Below, in pieces: positions 16,516 to 26,023 of a DNA stretch of 64,000 nt (its first letter is position 1; each line of letters starts with the position of its first letter). The DNA comes from Streptomyces sp. NWU339 (GTDB taxonomy: Bacteria > Actinomycetota > Actinomycetes > Streptomycetales > Streptomycetaceae), in NCBI RefSeq assembly GCF_003143855.1, contig NZ_QFRK01000017.1, forward strand, positions 668 to 64,667, read 5' to 3'. The notes beneath the pieces were generated by a model that saw nothing but the letters and a program-made list of their open reading frames with translations, searched no databases and was not told the origin of the DNA. The position numbers were made by a program, and so were the translations under genes.

Positions 16516-16912
16516 CCGTGCCTCCTCATGGGAAGTGCGCTCTGGTCTCCTCATGATCACCCCTCCCGGGCCCGATGGCCACCCATTCGGCAAGGTCCGT
16601 GCGACAAGGTTGTGACGACAGGAGCGCATCCCCACAAACGGAGTAGAAGATTCCATCGGATGCCGACGGCACCACCGAACGGGTTGCCCCGCGAATTCCC
16701 AGGTCAGAAAGGCGTCGCGGCCGAGCCCCGGTGGATCAGGGGCTCGGCCGCGAAACGCGTGGAGGACACACTTCGGTACGAGGAGATCTCACACGAATGA
16801 TGGATCACCGATGGGCCGAATGATCCATGCGCGGTGGATCACGCCGCCGATCACGTCAGGAGTCACTCCCGCGGTCGCACCTGCCGTCACGCGCGCGGCG
16901 GCCCGAGGCCGC
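16516..16912 (-). promoter_or_regulatory. gbn upstream region with dense GATC sites
   Basis: This 397-base gap has no credible gene. GATC occurs at 16555, 16734, 16785, 16803, 16822, 16837 and 16849. The last five fall within 68 bases, with spacings of 18, 19, 15 and 12. Several share the longer context TGGATCAC or GTGGATCA. In random DNA one GATC is expected per roughly 256 bases, so the cluster is unlikely to be chance. GATC is the reported core site of Gbn, so this is a candidate autoregulatory operator array; binding here has not been shown by anything in the sequence. Confidence 0.6.
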
Positions 16913-18511
<1,599 letters not shown>

Positions 18512-18796
18512 GGGTCAGACTCCAGGCGTTGGGATCCCCTGCTCGAACGGAGCCCGGGGAAGTCGGCGGTGGTCGGCTGAGGGCGTTCCCGCCGTCTAAT
18601 GCACAAGGAGAATGGCCATGCGAGCCATTCTAACGGGGTCGCGCAACCACTTTTCCGGTGTGCGGGTGTGCGATGCCCCGCGCCCGGCCGGGTCACGGGG
18701 CGTTGTCAGTGGTCGGTGCCAGACTGGCGGCAGGTCGGGTTTCCGGTGATTTTCCCGTCGCGGGGCATCCGGCGCGGGAGGTGAGGAGTGGGGGCC

Positions 18797-19210
18797 ATGG
18801 CGGGTGCGGGTGGCGGGCGTCCGAGCATCTTCCCGACGCTGCTGTACGCGGACGCGAAGGCGGCGATCCGGCAGCTCACGGAAGCCTTCGGCTTCACGGA
18901 GCTGTCGGTGTACGAGGGTGAGGACGGCTCGGTGACGCACGCCGAGCTGGTGCAGGGCAACGGCGCGGTGATGCTGGGGTCCCAGGGCCGCGGCGGCGTG
19001 TTCGACACGGCGATGAAGGGTGCGGGGCCGTCCGGGGTGTACGTCCTCGTGGACGACGTCGACGCACACCACCGGCGGGCGGTGGAACAGGGCGCGGAGA
19101 TCCTGATGCCCCCGACGGACCAGGACCACGGCTCGCGGGACTACCTGGCCCGGGACCTCGAGGGCAACATCTGGAGCTTCGGTACGTACGCGCCCGAGAC
19201 CGGGGCCTGA
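18797..19210 (+). CDS. VOC (glyoxalase/bleomycin resistance) superfamily protein
   Basis: A 137-residue protein with the two beta-alpha-beta-beta-beta units of the VOC fold. PTLLYADAKAAIRQLTEAFGF opens the first, and GVYVLVDDVDAHHRRAVEQGAEILMPP with SRDYLARDLEGNIWSFGTY form the second. The Gln/His/Glu metal positions of true glyoxalases are not all obvious; the LEGNIW segment has a candidate glutamate. It resembles the PhnB-like VOC subgroup. The ATG at 18797 is taken with AGGAG eight bases upstream; a GTG at 18788 is equally possible. It is monocistronic between two minus-strand genes. No substrate can be named. Confidence 0.8.
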   Translation: MAGAGGGRPSIFPTLLYADAKAAIRQLTEAFGFTELSVYEGEDGSVTHAELVQGNGAVMLGSQGRGGVFDTAMKGAGPSGVYVLVDDVDAHHRRAVEQGAEILMPPTDQDHGSRDYLARDLEGNIWSFGTYAPETGA

Positions 19211-19295
19211 GCCCGGTCCCGGGCCGCGGAGCCGGGATGCCGCCCCCGCGGGCCGGTGGGATCTCGCGGGACCCTGCGGGACGGCGGCGGTGGTG

Positions 19296-20645
19296 TCAGC
19301 CTCCGGTGTGCACCTGGAAGGCCGCCCGCCGGACGGCCTTGGCCAGGGCCGGGTCGGGGTGCGCGGCGGCGAGCGCGACCAGTACCTGCACGGTGCGCGG
19401 GTGTCCGACCGCGCGCACCTCGTTCAGCAGCGCGGGGACGGTCGGCTGGACCGCGGACTCCAGGTGCCGCACCAGCAACGGGGCCTCACCGTGGTCGGCG
19501 ACCGCGGCGGCGGTGTCCACCCACAGCCAGGTGGCCTCGTCCCGGGTGAGGACCTGGTGGGCGTCCTCGGGGTCGGCGCCGTCGTGCTCGGCGAGCCACA
19601 GCAGGGCGTAGGGCCGCAGCGTCGGCTCGTCGTGCACGGCGCGGACCTCGGGTTCGGCGGGGGCGCCGACCACGCGCAGCGCCTCGAAGGCGAGGCCGCG
19701 CAGCAGGGCGTCCTCGCCCCGGGCGGCGTCGAGCAGTTCGGTGACGGCGCCGGCGACCGGCCGGGCGGCGAGCCAGGCGCGGTACTCGGCGCGGGCCGCG
19801 TTGGGGCGCAGCTGGGCGCAGCCGCGGAGCATGTCCTCGGCACTCTGCTCGATGTTCCCGGCGGGGCTCTGCGCGGCGACGCAGATCTGCTCCAGCTTGA
19901 CCCAGACCGCCCAGCTGCCGAGCGGGGTGAGCGTGGCCTGTCCCTCGCCGTAGGTGAGGGCGCCCACCGCGGCGAGGGCGCGCAGGGCCCATTCGAGGAG
20001 CGGGGCGAGCGGGGCGTCGGCGGCGCCCGGCTCGACGGGCGCGGGCGCGGGGCTGGGGCGGGCGGTGTCGGCGGAGTGGGGCGTGTACTCGACCTCGCAG
20101 CGCTCCGTGCGCAGTTCGGTGACCCGTTGCTGCAGGAGGTCGAGGAGCTGGGGCACGGGGACGGGCCCGGCCGAGAGCTGGAGGAAGGAGAGCACCTGCG
20201 GCATGGCCGAGACGACCTCGCCGACGGTGGCGGGTTCGTTGCCCTCGGGTTCCGGGTGGGCCAGCGACCAGGCGTCGAAGAGGGCGACCCAGCCCCGCAG
20301 CACGGCACTGTCGTCGCGGTCCCAGGCGCGCAGCCGCCAGCCGGGACGGGCCGTGTCGCCGTGCACCTCGACCAGACCGGCGAGCCGGGCCGTGTCCCAG
20401 TCGGCCCGGACCTGAGCCGGGGTCAGGCCCAGGTCCTCGGCCGCCCATTCGGCGGTCGCGGCGGAGAGGATCGCCTTGCCGGCAGCGGTGGCGCTGCCCC
20501 GGCCGGGGCCGAGGGCGGCATCGGCCCAGCGGGCGACGCGGGCCGCGCCGGCCAGACCGGAGCGTGCCATCCTGGCCAGCTCCGCGGGGGCCGGTGTGCC
20601 TTCCGGAGGGCGCGGCGCAGGGCGGCGCGAGCGCTGCTGGTTCAT
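19296..20645 (-). CDS. Conserved hypothetical protein, helical, Streptomyces-type
   Basis: A 449-residue soluble protein without signal peptide or membrane helices. It is rich in Ala/Leu/Glu helices. The N-terminal 140 residues include a winged-helix-like stretch (LGLTPAQVRADWDTARLAGLVEVHG). The C-terminal part (about 330-445) looks like paired-helix repeats (ALLRGLAFEALRVVGAP, TVPALLNEVRAVGHPRTVQVLVALAAAHPD), as in HEAT-type solenoids. The ATG at 20645 (MNQQRSRR) is chosen; the frame upstream runs through intergenic sequence. I do not recognise a function. A regulatory or scaffold role would fit the architecture but is speculation. Confidence 0.65.
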   Translation of the reverse strand: MNQQRSRRPAPRPPEGTPAPAELARMARSGLAGAARVARWADAALGPGRGSATAAGKAILSAATAEWAAEDLGLTPAQVRADWDTARLAGLVEVHGDTARPGWRLRAWDRDDSAVLRGWVALFDAWSLAHPEPEGNEPATVGEVVSAMPQVLSFLQLSAGPVPVPQLLDLLQQRVTELRTERCEVEYTPHSADTARPSPAPAPVEPGAADAPLAPLLEWALRALAAVGALTYGEGQATLTPLGSWAVWVKLEQICVAAQSPAGNIEQSAEDMLRGCAQLRPNAARAEYRAWLAARPVAGAVTELLDAARGEDALLRGLAFEALRVVGAPAEPEVRAVHDEPTLRPYALLWLAEHDGADPEDAHQVLTRDEATWLWVDTAAAVADHGEAPLLVRHLESAVQPTVPALLNEVRAVGHPRTVQVLVALAAAHPDPALAKAVRRAAFQVHTGG

Positions 20646-21003
20646 CGCCCTGGGGGCGGCGGCCAGGGGTCGCGGGCGGACAAGTCGAAGCCTGGAGTCG
20701 CGCGGGATACGGGACGTCACGGGTGCAGTCTTGCGGTTGACGGTCCGAAAACCCAAACGGAATGTCACGGGCGGCGACGGAGAGGGCCAACGCACCGGGT
20801 CGCGCGGGCGGTCACGGGGCGGGAACAAGCCGGTGCCACGCCCCCCGAGCGGAATCCCCGACGAGGCCCCGCGCCACCGGCCGCCCGGCCGCCCGGCGGG
20901 GCGTCCGGCGGGACGTCCGCCGGGACGTCCGCCGGGACGTCCGCCGGGACGTCCGCCGGGGCAGAGAAGGCGGGCGCAGCGGCCATACGGAGGGGTGCGG
21001 CGG
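20646..21003. other. Intergenic region containing a 12-bp minisatellite
   Basis: These 358 bases between two minus-strand genes contain no supported gene. They should hold the promoter of the gene starting at 20645. The only other clear structure is the tandem repeat at 20897-20956. Confidence 0.5.
20897..20956. repeat. Tandem repeat, 5 x 12 bp
   Basis: Four perfect copies of CGGGACGTCCGC follow one variant copy (CGGGGCGTCCGG). Each unit contains the palindrome GACGTC. In every frame the repeat reads as low-complexity peptide, so it is best treated as non-coding. It lies just after the 3' end of the alpha/beta hydrolase gene (on the minus strand) and about 250 bases upstream of the next start. 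Confidence 0.9.
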
Positions 21004-22131
21004 TCACACGAGAGGGGTGAGGAAGCGGCGCAGGGCCTCTTCGTAGGCGTCCGGGTCGGCGTTCCACATGGCGCCGTGCGGAGCGTCCTCGACCGTGAGC
21101 AGGGTGATCATGTTGGGCTGGGCCGCGGCCAGGCGGCGGGAGAGCCCCCAGGGGGCCACCACGTCGCCGGGGCCGTGGATGATCAGGGTGGGGACGTCGA
21201 CGCGTTCCGCCCCCGCGGTGCCGGGGCGGCGGTCACCGCGGCGGCCGGTGCGGCCCTGGGCGGCGCGGACCGCCAGCGGCAGCAGCGCGCCCGGGGTGTG
21301 GCGGGCGGCGGCGAGGGCGCGCAGGGTCGATTCCCAGCTGAGCACCGGGGAGTCGAGGACGAGCCCGGCGATGCGGTCGCGCAGGGTGGAACGGGCTGCG
21401 GCACGCAGCGCCATGGTCGCGCCGGTGGACCAGCCGAGCAGGACGACCTGCCGGGCGCCGGCGTCCAGCGCGTGGCGGATCGCCGCGTCGAGGTCGCGCC
21501 ACTCGGTCTCGCCGAAGTGGTTGAGGCCGTCGAGCGAGCGCGGCGCGCCCGGATCGCCCCGATATGAGGGGGCGAGTACCGGGAAGTAGCGGCGGTGCAG
21601 GAACTCCATGACGTTCATGGGGTGTTCCCGGGTGGCGCCGAGGCCGTGCACCGCGAGTACCCAGGTGTCCCGGGCCCCCGGCAGGAACCAGGCGGGAAGG
21701 GGGCCGAGTTCGCCGGGGACGTCGACGTCGGTGTGGTCCAGGCCCAGTGCGGTGCCCGGGTCTCCCACGTACAGGTTCGGGGTGAGCCACGCCCGGTCGC
21801 CGGGCTTCAGGCTGCCCCGCACGACGCGTTCGAGACGGCGTACGACGGTGTCGGCGGAGTCCGACAGGCCTTCCAGCACGGGGCCGACGATCGCGTGGGA
21901 ATCGTCACCGGTGAGGCCGTAGCGGCCGGGGCGCAGCGCGGCGAGGTCCCGGGTGAGGCTGACCTGGCCGGCGGCGGTGGCGTGCACGGTGAGCCGGGGC
22001 TCGGTGGGCAGCGGTCTGCCCGGCGGCGCCTTGAGGGCCGCGTCGCTGGCGAGCCGGCCGGCCGCCACCGCGGCGGCTCCGGCACCTATCACGGCGGTGA
22101 CGGCAGCGGCCGTCGCTCTGACAGTGCGCAC
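21004..22131 (-). CDS. Alpha/beta-hydrolase fold protein, probably membrane-anchored
   Basis: A 375-residue protein. An N-terminal hydrophobic stretch (about 5-27, Ala/Val-rich) could be a signal anchor. The hydrolase domain from about 150 shows VLAVHGLGATREHP with the oxyanion HG, the nucleophile elbow GWSTGAT, VLDSPVLSWE, and TLIIHGPGDVVAPW with the acid. The histidine is in EDAPHGAMW. The order fits a Ser-Asp-His esterase or peptidase. The GTG at 22131 follows the divergent-looking gap to the aldolase gene. It is not clustered with genes that identify its substrate. Confidence 0.85.
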   Translation of the reverse strand: MRTVRATAAAVTAVIGAGAAAVAAGRLASDAALKAPPGRPLPTEPRLTVHATAAGQVSLTRDLAALRPGRYGLTGDDSHAIVGPVLEGLSDSADTVVRRLERVVRGSLKPGDRAWLTPNLYVGDPGTALGLDHTDVDVPGELGPLPAWFLPGARDTWVLAVHGLGATREHPMNVMEFLHRRYFPVLAPSYRGDPGAPRSLDGLNHFGETEWRDLDAAIRHALDAGARQVVLLGWSTGATMALRAAARSTLRDRIAGLVLDSPVLSWESTLRALAAARHTPGALLPLAVRAAQGRTGRRGDRRPGTAGAERVDVPTLIIHGPGDVVAPWGLSRRLAAAQPNMITLLTVEDAPHGAMWNADPDAYEEALRRFLTPLV

Positions 22132-22192
22132 GGAACCCAGTGTCCCGGCGGAGCGGTCACCCGGCCAGTGGACGTCCCGCCCGAAGTGGGAC

Positions 22193-22861
22193 TCAGTCGC
22201 GCTGCCCGTAGCCCCGCAGGCGGTCCGAGACCTCCGCCAGCTGGTCGGGCGACAGGAGGGCCGGGGAGCGGCCCGGGACGGACGAGGCGGTCAGCCAGAG
22301 CCTGCACATCCACTCCAGCTGGGCGGTGCGGTCGTAGGCCTGGTCGAGGGTGGTGCCGTGGGTGAGGGTGCCGTGGTTCCGAAGGAGGCAGCCGGTGCGG
22401 CCGTCGAGGGCGCGCAGCACGTGTTCGGCCAACTCCTCGGTGCCGTACGTCGCGTACGGGGCGACCCGGACGGGCCCGCCGAGCGCGGCGGCCATGTAGT
22501 GGACGAGCGGGAGTTCGTCGACGAGCGTGGAGACCGCCGTCGCGTGCACGGCGTGCGTGTGCACCACGGCGCGGGCGCCGGTCGCGCGGTACACCGCGAG
22601 GTGCATGGGCAGCTCGCTGGTCGGGACCAGGGTGCCGAGGACCTGCCGGCCGGTGAGGTCGACACCGGTCACGTCGTGCGGGGTCAGCCGGTCGTAGGGC
22701 ACTCCCGACGGTGTGACCAGCACGGTCGAACCGACCCGCACCGAGACGTTTCCGGAGGTGCCGACGACGAGCCCCTCGGAGACGGTCCGGCGGGCGGCCT
22801 CGACGAGGCCGGTCCAGGCGCGCGTCTCCTCGTCACTCACGTCTCGTCGCTGCTCGGCCAT
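22193..22861 (-). CDS. Class II aldolase/adducin family protein (L-fuculose-phosphate aldolase-like)
   Basis: A 222-residue zinc aldolase-fold protein. Motifs include VGTSGNVSVRVG (phosphate-binding loop), VVHTHAVHATAVS (zinc histidines HxH) and LLRNHGTLTHGTTLDQAY (third zinc histidine region). The family cleaves fuculose-, ribulose- or methylthioribulose-phosphates. Size and motifs match the FucA/AraD type, but no sugar kinase or isomerase is nearby. The ATG at 22861 (MAEQRRDV) is used. It is divergent from pitH, with 241 bases between the two starts. Confidence 0.85.
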   Translation of the reverse strand: MAEQRRDVSDEETRAWTGLVEAARRTVSEGLVVGTSGNVSVRVGSTVLVTPSGVPYDRLTPHDVTGVDLTGRQVLGTLVPTSELPMHLAVYRATGARAVVHTHAVHATAVSTLVDELPLVHYMAAALGGPVRVAPYATYGTEELAEHVLRALDGRTGCLLRNHGTLTHGTTLDQAYDRTAQLEWMCRLWLTASSVPGRSPALLSPDQLAEVSDRLRGYGQRD

Positions 22862-23033
22862 GCCGTGATCCTGCCGGGTGACGAAGGTCTCTTCAACGGC
22901 TCCGCGGTCGGCCGCGAACGCCCGTCGACGGAGCACGGCCCTTCATCCGCACCGCCACGGGCGGGCCGTGGTGGACGTACGGCCGTCCGACGGAGCGGCC
23001 GCACCCATCACGGTCATCCTGACGCCCATCCCA

Positions 23034-23074
23034 GTTCATCTTCTGTTCACTCAGGTTACCTACGTTCAACGCGC
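23034..23074 (+). promoter_or_regulatory. Candidate PHO box (PhoP-type direct repeats) upstream of pitH
   Basis: GTTCATCTTCT (23034-23044) and GTTCACTCAGG (23045-23055) are adjacent 11-base direct repeats. A partial GTTACC and a further GTTCAACGCGC (23064) follow. Streptomyces PhoP sites are built from 11-base units with a GTTCA start, so this array 30-70 bases before the phosphate permease start is a plausible PhoP site. It is assigned by pattern alone. Confidence 0.5.
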
Positions 23075-23102
23075 CAATGACTTCGAACGATTGCCTGGGT
23101 AA

Positions 23103-24365
23103 ATGGAAAGCTTCTCGCTGATCCTCGCGATTGTGGTGGTAACCGCACTCGCGTTCGATTTCACGAACGGTTTCCACGACACCGCGAACGCGATGGCGAC
23201 AACCATTTCGACCGGTGCTCTCAAGCCCAAGGTCGCGGTGGCCATGTCCGCCGTGCTGAACCTGGTGGGCGCCTTCCTCTCCGTGGAGGTCGCCAACACG
23301 ATCTCCAAAGGCCTCGTCGACGAGGCCGGCATCCGTCCCGAGGTCATCTTCGCCGCACTGGTCGGCGCGATCCTCTGGAACCTCCTGACCTGGCTGGTCG
23401 GTCTGCCGTCCAGCTCCTCGCACGCCCTGATGGGCGGCCTGATCGGCGCCACCGTCGCCTCGGCGGGCTTCGGCGCGGTGCACGGTGACGTCCTGGTCAC
23501 CAAGGTGCTGATCCCCGCGATCGCCGCGCCGCTGGTCGCCGGCCTCGCCGCGATGTTCGCGACGCGGCTGACCTACCGTCTGGGCAAGAAGGCCGACGGC
23601 AAGGCGTCCGAGAAAGGCTACCGGGCGGGTCAGATCGCCTCCGCCGGCCTCGTCTCCGTGGCCCACGGCACCAACGACGCGCAGAAGACGATGGGCATCA
23701 TCACCCTGGCCCTGGTCGCCGGCGGCGCCCTCGCCCCGGACTCCGACCCGCCCCTGTGGGTCATCGTCTCCGCGGGCGTCGCCATCGCGCTCGGCACCTA
23801 CCTCGGCGGCTGGCGCATCATCCGCACGATGGGCAAGGGCCTGACGGACCTCCAGCCGCAGCAGGGCTTCGCCGCCCAGACCAGCGCCGCGACGGTCATC
23901 CTGGCCTCCTCCCACCTCGGTTTCTCCCTCTCCACCACGCACTCGGTCTCCGGTGCCGTGATGGGTGCGGGCCTGGGCCGCAAGGGCGGTGTCGTCCGCT
24001 GGTCGACGGCCACCCGGATGTTCGTCGCCTGGGGCCTGACGCTGCCGGCGGCGGCCCTGGTCGGGGCCATCGCCGAGCTGGTCTGCCGGGCCGGCAGCTG
24101 GGGCACCGCCGTCGTCGCCGTCTTCCTGGTCGCCTCCAGCGCGGCGATCTGGAAGATCTCCCGGCGTGAGGTCGTCGACCACACCAACGTCAACGACACC
24201 GACGGCACCGACGGCACCGACACCACCGCCGAGGAGCCCGCCGGTGTGGTGACTGCCGCCATGGCCGCGGTGACCCCGCCCCCGGCCGGCAGCCCGGTCG
24301 AGGAGCTCTCGGCCACCATCCCGGCTCCGGCCCCCACCGATCCGGCCGCCAAGACCACCGTCTGA
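23103..24365 (+). CDS. pitH: Low-affinity inorganic phosphate transporter, Pit family
   Basis: A 420-residue membrane permease with about 10 transmembrane segments. Both copies of the Pit signature are present: DFTNGFHDTANAMATTI near residues 18-34 and VAHGTNDAQKTMGI near residue 185. These mark the inverted duplication of the family. It imports metal-phosphate with H+ or Na+. The C-terminal tail (after about residue 365) is a disordered Thr/Ala/Pro stretch with a GTD repeat. The ATG has no strong ribosome-binding site. The candidate PHO box upstream suggests PhoP control. A small membrane protein gene follows after 31 bases. It corresponds in position to what I recall as pitH1 (SCO1845) in S. 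coelicolor. Confidence 0.92.
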   Translation: MESFSLILAIVVVTALAFDFTNGFHDTANAMATTISTGALKPKVAVAMSAVLNLVGAFLSVEVANTISKGLVDEAGIRPEVIFAALVGAILWNLLTWLVGLPSSSSHALMGGLIGATVASAGFGAVHGDVLVTKVLIPAIAAPLVAGLAAMFATRLTYRLGKKADGKASEKGYRAGQIASAGLVSVAHGTNDAQKTMGIITLALVAGGALAPDSDPPLWVIVSAGVAIALGTYLGGWRIIRTMGKGLTDLQPQQGFAAQTSAATVILASSHLGFSLSTTHSVSGAVMGAGLGRKGGVVRWSTATRMFVAWGLTLPAAALVGAIAELVCRAGSWGTAVVAVFLVASSAAIWKISRREVVDHTNVNDTDGTDGTDTTAEEPAGVVTAAMAAVTPPPAGSPVEELSATIPAPAPTDPAAKTTV

Positions 24366-24396
24366 CCGCGCCCCGGTACGAAGGAAGAAGAGCACC

Positions 24397-24618
24397 ATGC
24401 AGATCGACTGGGCGGCCCTCGGTTCCGTCTTCGGCGTCAGCCTCGTGGTCACCGTGGCCCTGGTGGCCCTGTTCACCCTCGGCATCGTCGGCCTGTCCCG
24501 CCATGAGCGGGCCGCTGCCCAGGGCGGGTCCGCGGCCCTGGCGGTCGCCGGCGCCTACGCCTGCTTCGCGGCCTGCACGGCGGCGGTGGCGTACGGGATC
24601 TATCTGATCATGGCCTGA
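24397..24618 (+). CDS. Small two-helix membrane protein encoded with PitH
   Basis: A 73-residue protein with two transmembrane helices (about 8-30, VFGVSLVVTVALVALFTLGIVGL, and 45-71). They are joined by a short charged loop, SRHERAAAQGG. It starts 31 bases after pitH with GGAAGAAG upstream and is followed by a strong terminator, so the two genes form an operon. Many Pit transporters pair with PhoU-like proteins; this one does not resemble PhoU. An accessory or assembly role for PitH is inferred from linkage only. Confidence 0.75.
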   Translation: MQIDWAALGSVFGVSLVVTVALVALFTLGIVGLSRHERAAAQGGSAALAVAGAYACFAACTAAVAYGIYLIMA

Positions 24619-24669
24619 TCTGACCCGAGCTGACCTGATCACGGCCTGATCAGAGTCGTCTCCGTCCGA

Positions 24670-24704
24670 CGGGCGGTGCGGGGCTTCGCGCCCCGCACCG
24701 CCCG
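24670..24704 (+). terminator. Terminator of the pit operon
   Basis: CGGGCGGTGCGGGGC (24670-24684) pairs perfectly over 15 bp with 24690-24704 around a TTCGC loop. It lies between the pit operon and the cobalamin riboswitch, separating the two transcription units. Confidence 0.85.
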
Positions 24705-24759
24705 TTCGCGTTCCCCCACCGGAACCCCTCTGTGGGCCTCAGCACACTTCAGCCTCGCA

Positions 24760-24930
24760 GGTCAAAGGCAGGTTGACGGTTCTTCCGGACCGTGGTGGAC
24801 TGCCGGATGCCAATGCGGCGGCAGGAGAGGAAGCCGGTGGAAGTCCGGCGCGGTCCCGCCACTGTCACCGGGGTGAACACCCCGGGAGCCAGGAACTCTC
24901 ACCGCCGGTCTCGTCGAACCAGGGCGTGGA
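24760..24930 (+). promoter_or_regulatory. Cobalamin (B12) riboswitch
   Basis: The conserved elements of the cobalamin riboswitch appear in order. There is a 5' helix region with GTCAAAGGCAGG, then GGAAGCCGGTGGAAGTCCGG, then the B12 box GGTCCCGCCACTGTCACC (about 24852-24869). A stem with GGGTGAACACCCC and the closing GAGCCAGGAACTCTC follow. It sits directly upstream of the cobD-led operon. Adenosylcobalamin binding would be expected to repress the whole corrin operon. Exact ends are approximate. Confidence 0.93.
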
Positions 24931-24954
24931 CACCCTGAGTGAGGACATATCGCC

Positions 24955-25038
24955 ATGCCCGGCTGCCCGTCGAGGTCGACCAGCGACACCCCACCCCGGA
25001 TCGGGGCGGTCCCTTCCACCGGATCCCCCACCGGCTGA
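24955..25038 (+). other. Possible 27-codon leader ORF between riboswitch and cobD
   Basis: An ATG at 24955, with GAGG about ten bases upstream, opens a 27-codon frame. It stops at TGA (25036-25038), five bases before the GTG used for cobD. It is the first plausible start after the riboswitch. Translation through it could hand ribosomes to cobD. It could equally be a chance frame in GC-rich DNA; the peptide is Pro/Ser-rich and resembles nothing I know. Confidence 0.35.
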
Positions 25039-25042
25039 ACCC

Positions 25043-26023
25043 GTGGGTGCCGATCGCGAGTTCGCGTACGGCGCCGCCGCCGGCCTCCTCGGCGACCTGC
25101 TCCTCGGCGATCCCCGCCGGGGACATCCGGTCGCCGCTTTCGGGCGGGCCGCGGCTGCCGTGGAACGGATGCTGTGGCGGGACGACCGCGGCCGGGGCGC
25201 GTTGCACACCGCCGTCTGCGTCGGCGGGGCCGTCGCCCTGGGGAGCCTTGCCGCCCGGTGCGTACGGTCCTCCCCCGCCGCCTCGATCGCCCTGACCGGC
25301 GCCGCCACCTGGGCCGTCGTCGGCGGGACGTCGCTGGCCCGGGAGGCCCGTGCCATCGGACGGTCCCTGGAGACCGGGACCGCCGAGGGCATCGAGGCCG
25401 CGCGGGCACGGCTGCCGCACCTGTGCGGGCGGGACCCGCAGGCGCTGGACGCCGACGGGATCGCCCGCGCGGTGGTGGAGTCCGTCGCCGAGAACACCTC
25501 CGACGCCGTGGTGGGCGCCCTGGTGTGGGGTGCCGTCGCCGGAGTGCCGGGACTGCTCGGGTTCCGGGCCGTCAACACCCTGGACGCCATGGTCGGCCAC
25601 AAGTCCCCCCGGTACCGGCGCTACGGCTGGGCCTCCGCCCGCCTCGACGACGTCGCCGGGTGGCCCGGGGCGCGGCTGACCGCCGTACTCGCCGCGGTCG
25701 CCGGGCCGGACCCGCGGGGCGCCGTCCGGGCGTGGCGCGCGGATGCCGCGAAGCACCCCAGTCCCAACGCCGGCCCCGTGGAGGCGTCCTTCGCGGGCGC
25801 GCTCGGCGTACGGCTCGGCGGAACGCTGTCCTACGCCGGGCGGGTCGAACACCGGCCCGTCCTCAACGGCACCGGCCGTTCCGTGGCCGTGGCGGACATC
25901 GACCGGGCGGTACGGCTCTCGCGGCGCGTCGGCTGGCTGGCGCTCGGCGCCGGTGCCGCCGCGCGGATCGTCGCCGCGCGGATCGTCGCCGCGCGGATCG
26001 TCGGGAAGGGACGTAGGTCATGA
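25043..26023 (+). CDS. cobD: Adenosylcobinamide-phosphate synthase CobD/CbiB
   Basis: A 326-residue membrane enzyme that attaches aminopropanol (or its phosphate) to adenosylcobyric acid. Signature segments are GLLGDLLLGDPRRGHPVAAFG (about 10-30), VVESVAENTSDAVVGALVWG (about 150) and FRAVNTLDAMVGHKSPRYRRYGWASARLDD. DAAKHPSPNAGPVEASFAGALGV is also present. The GTG at 25043 is chosen because homology starts within a few residues. The C terminus holds three perfect tandem copies of a 15-base unit (25958-26002) encoding AARIV. It is the first gene of the operon and overlaps cobQ by ATGA. Confidence 0.9.
   Translation: MGADREFAYGAAAGLLGDLLLGDPRRGHPVAAFGRAAAAVERMLWRDDRGRGALHTAVCVGGAVALGSLAARCVRSSPAASIALTGAATWAVVGGTSLAREARAIGRSLETGTAEGIEAARARLPHLCGRDPQALDADGIARAVVESVAENTSDAVVGALVWGAVAGVPGLLGFRAVNTLDAMVGHKSPRYRRYGWASARLDDVAGWPGARLTAVLAAVAGPDPRGAVRAWRADAAKHPSPNAGPVEASFAGALGVRLGGTLSYAGRVEHRPVLNGTGRSVAVADIDRAVRLSRRVGWLALGAGAAARIVAARIVAARIVGKGRRS
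25958..26002 (+). repeat. Tandem repeat 3 x 15 bp at the cobD 3' end
   Basis: Three identical copies of GCCGCGCGGATCGTC, in frame, encode AARIV three times near the CobD C terminus. The array lies after the last conserved segment, so copy number may vary between strains without loss of function. Confidence 0.9.

Noticed and set aside
20765..21067. Small ORF across the 12-bp minisatellite encoding ADVP repeats
   Set aside because: The peptide derives wholly from the repeat, with no ribosome-binding site and no resemblance to any family.
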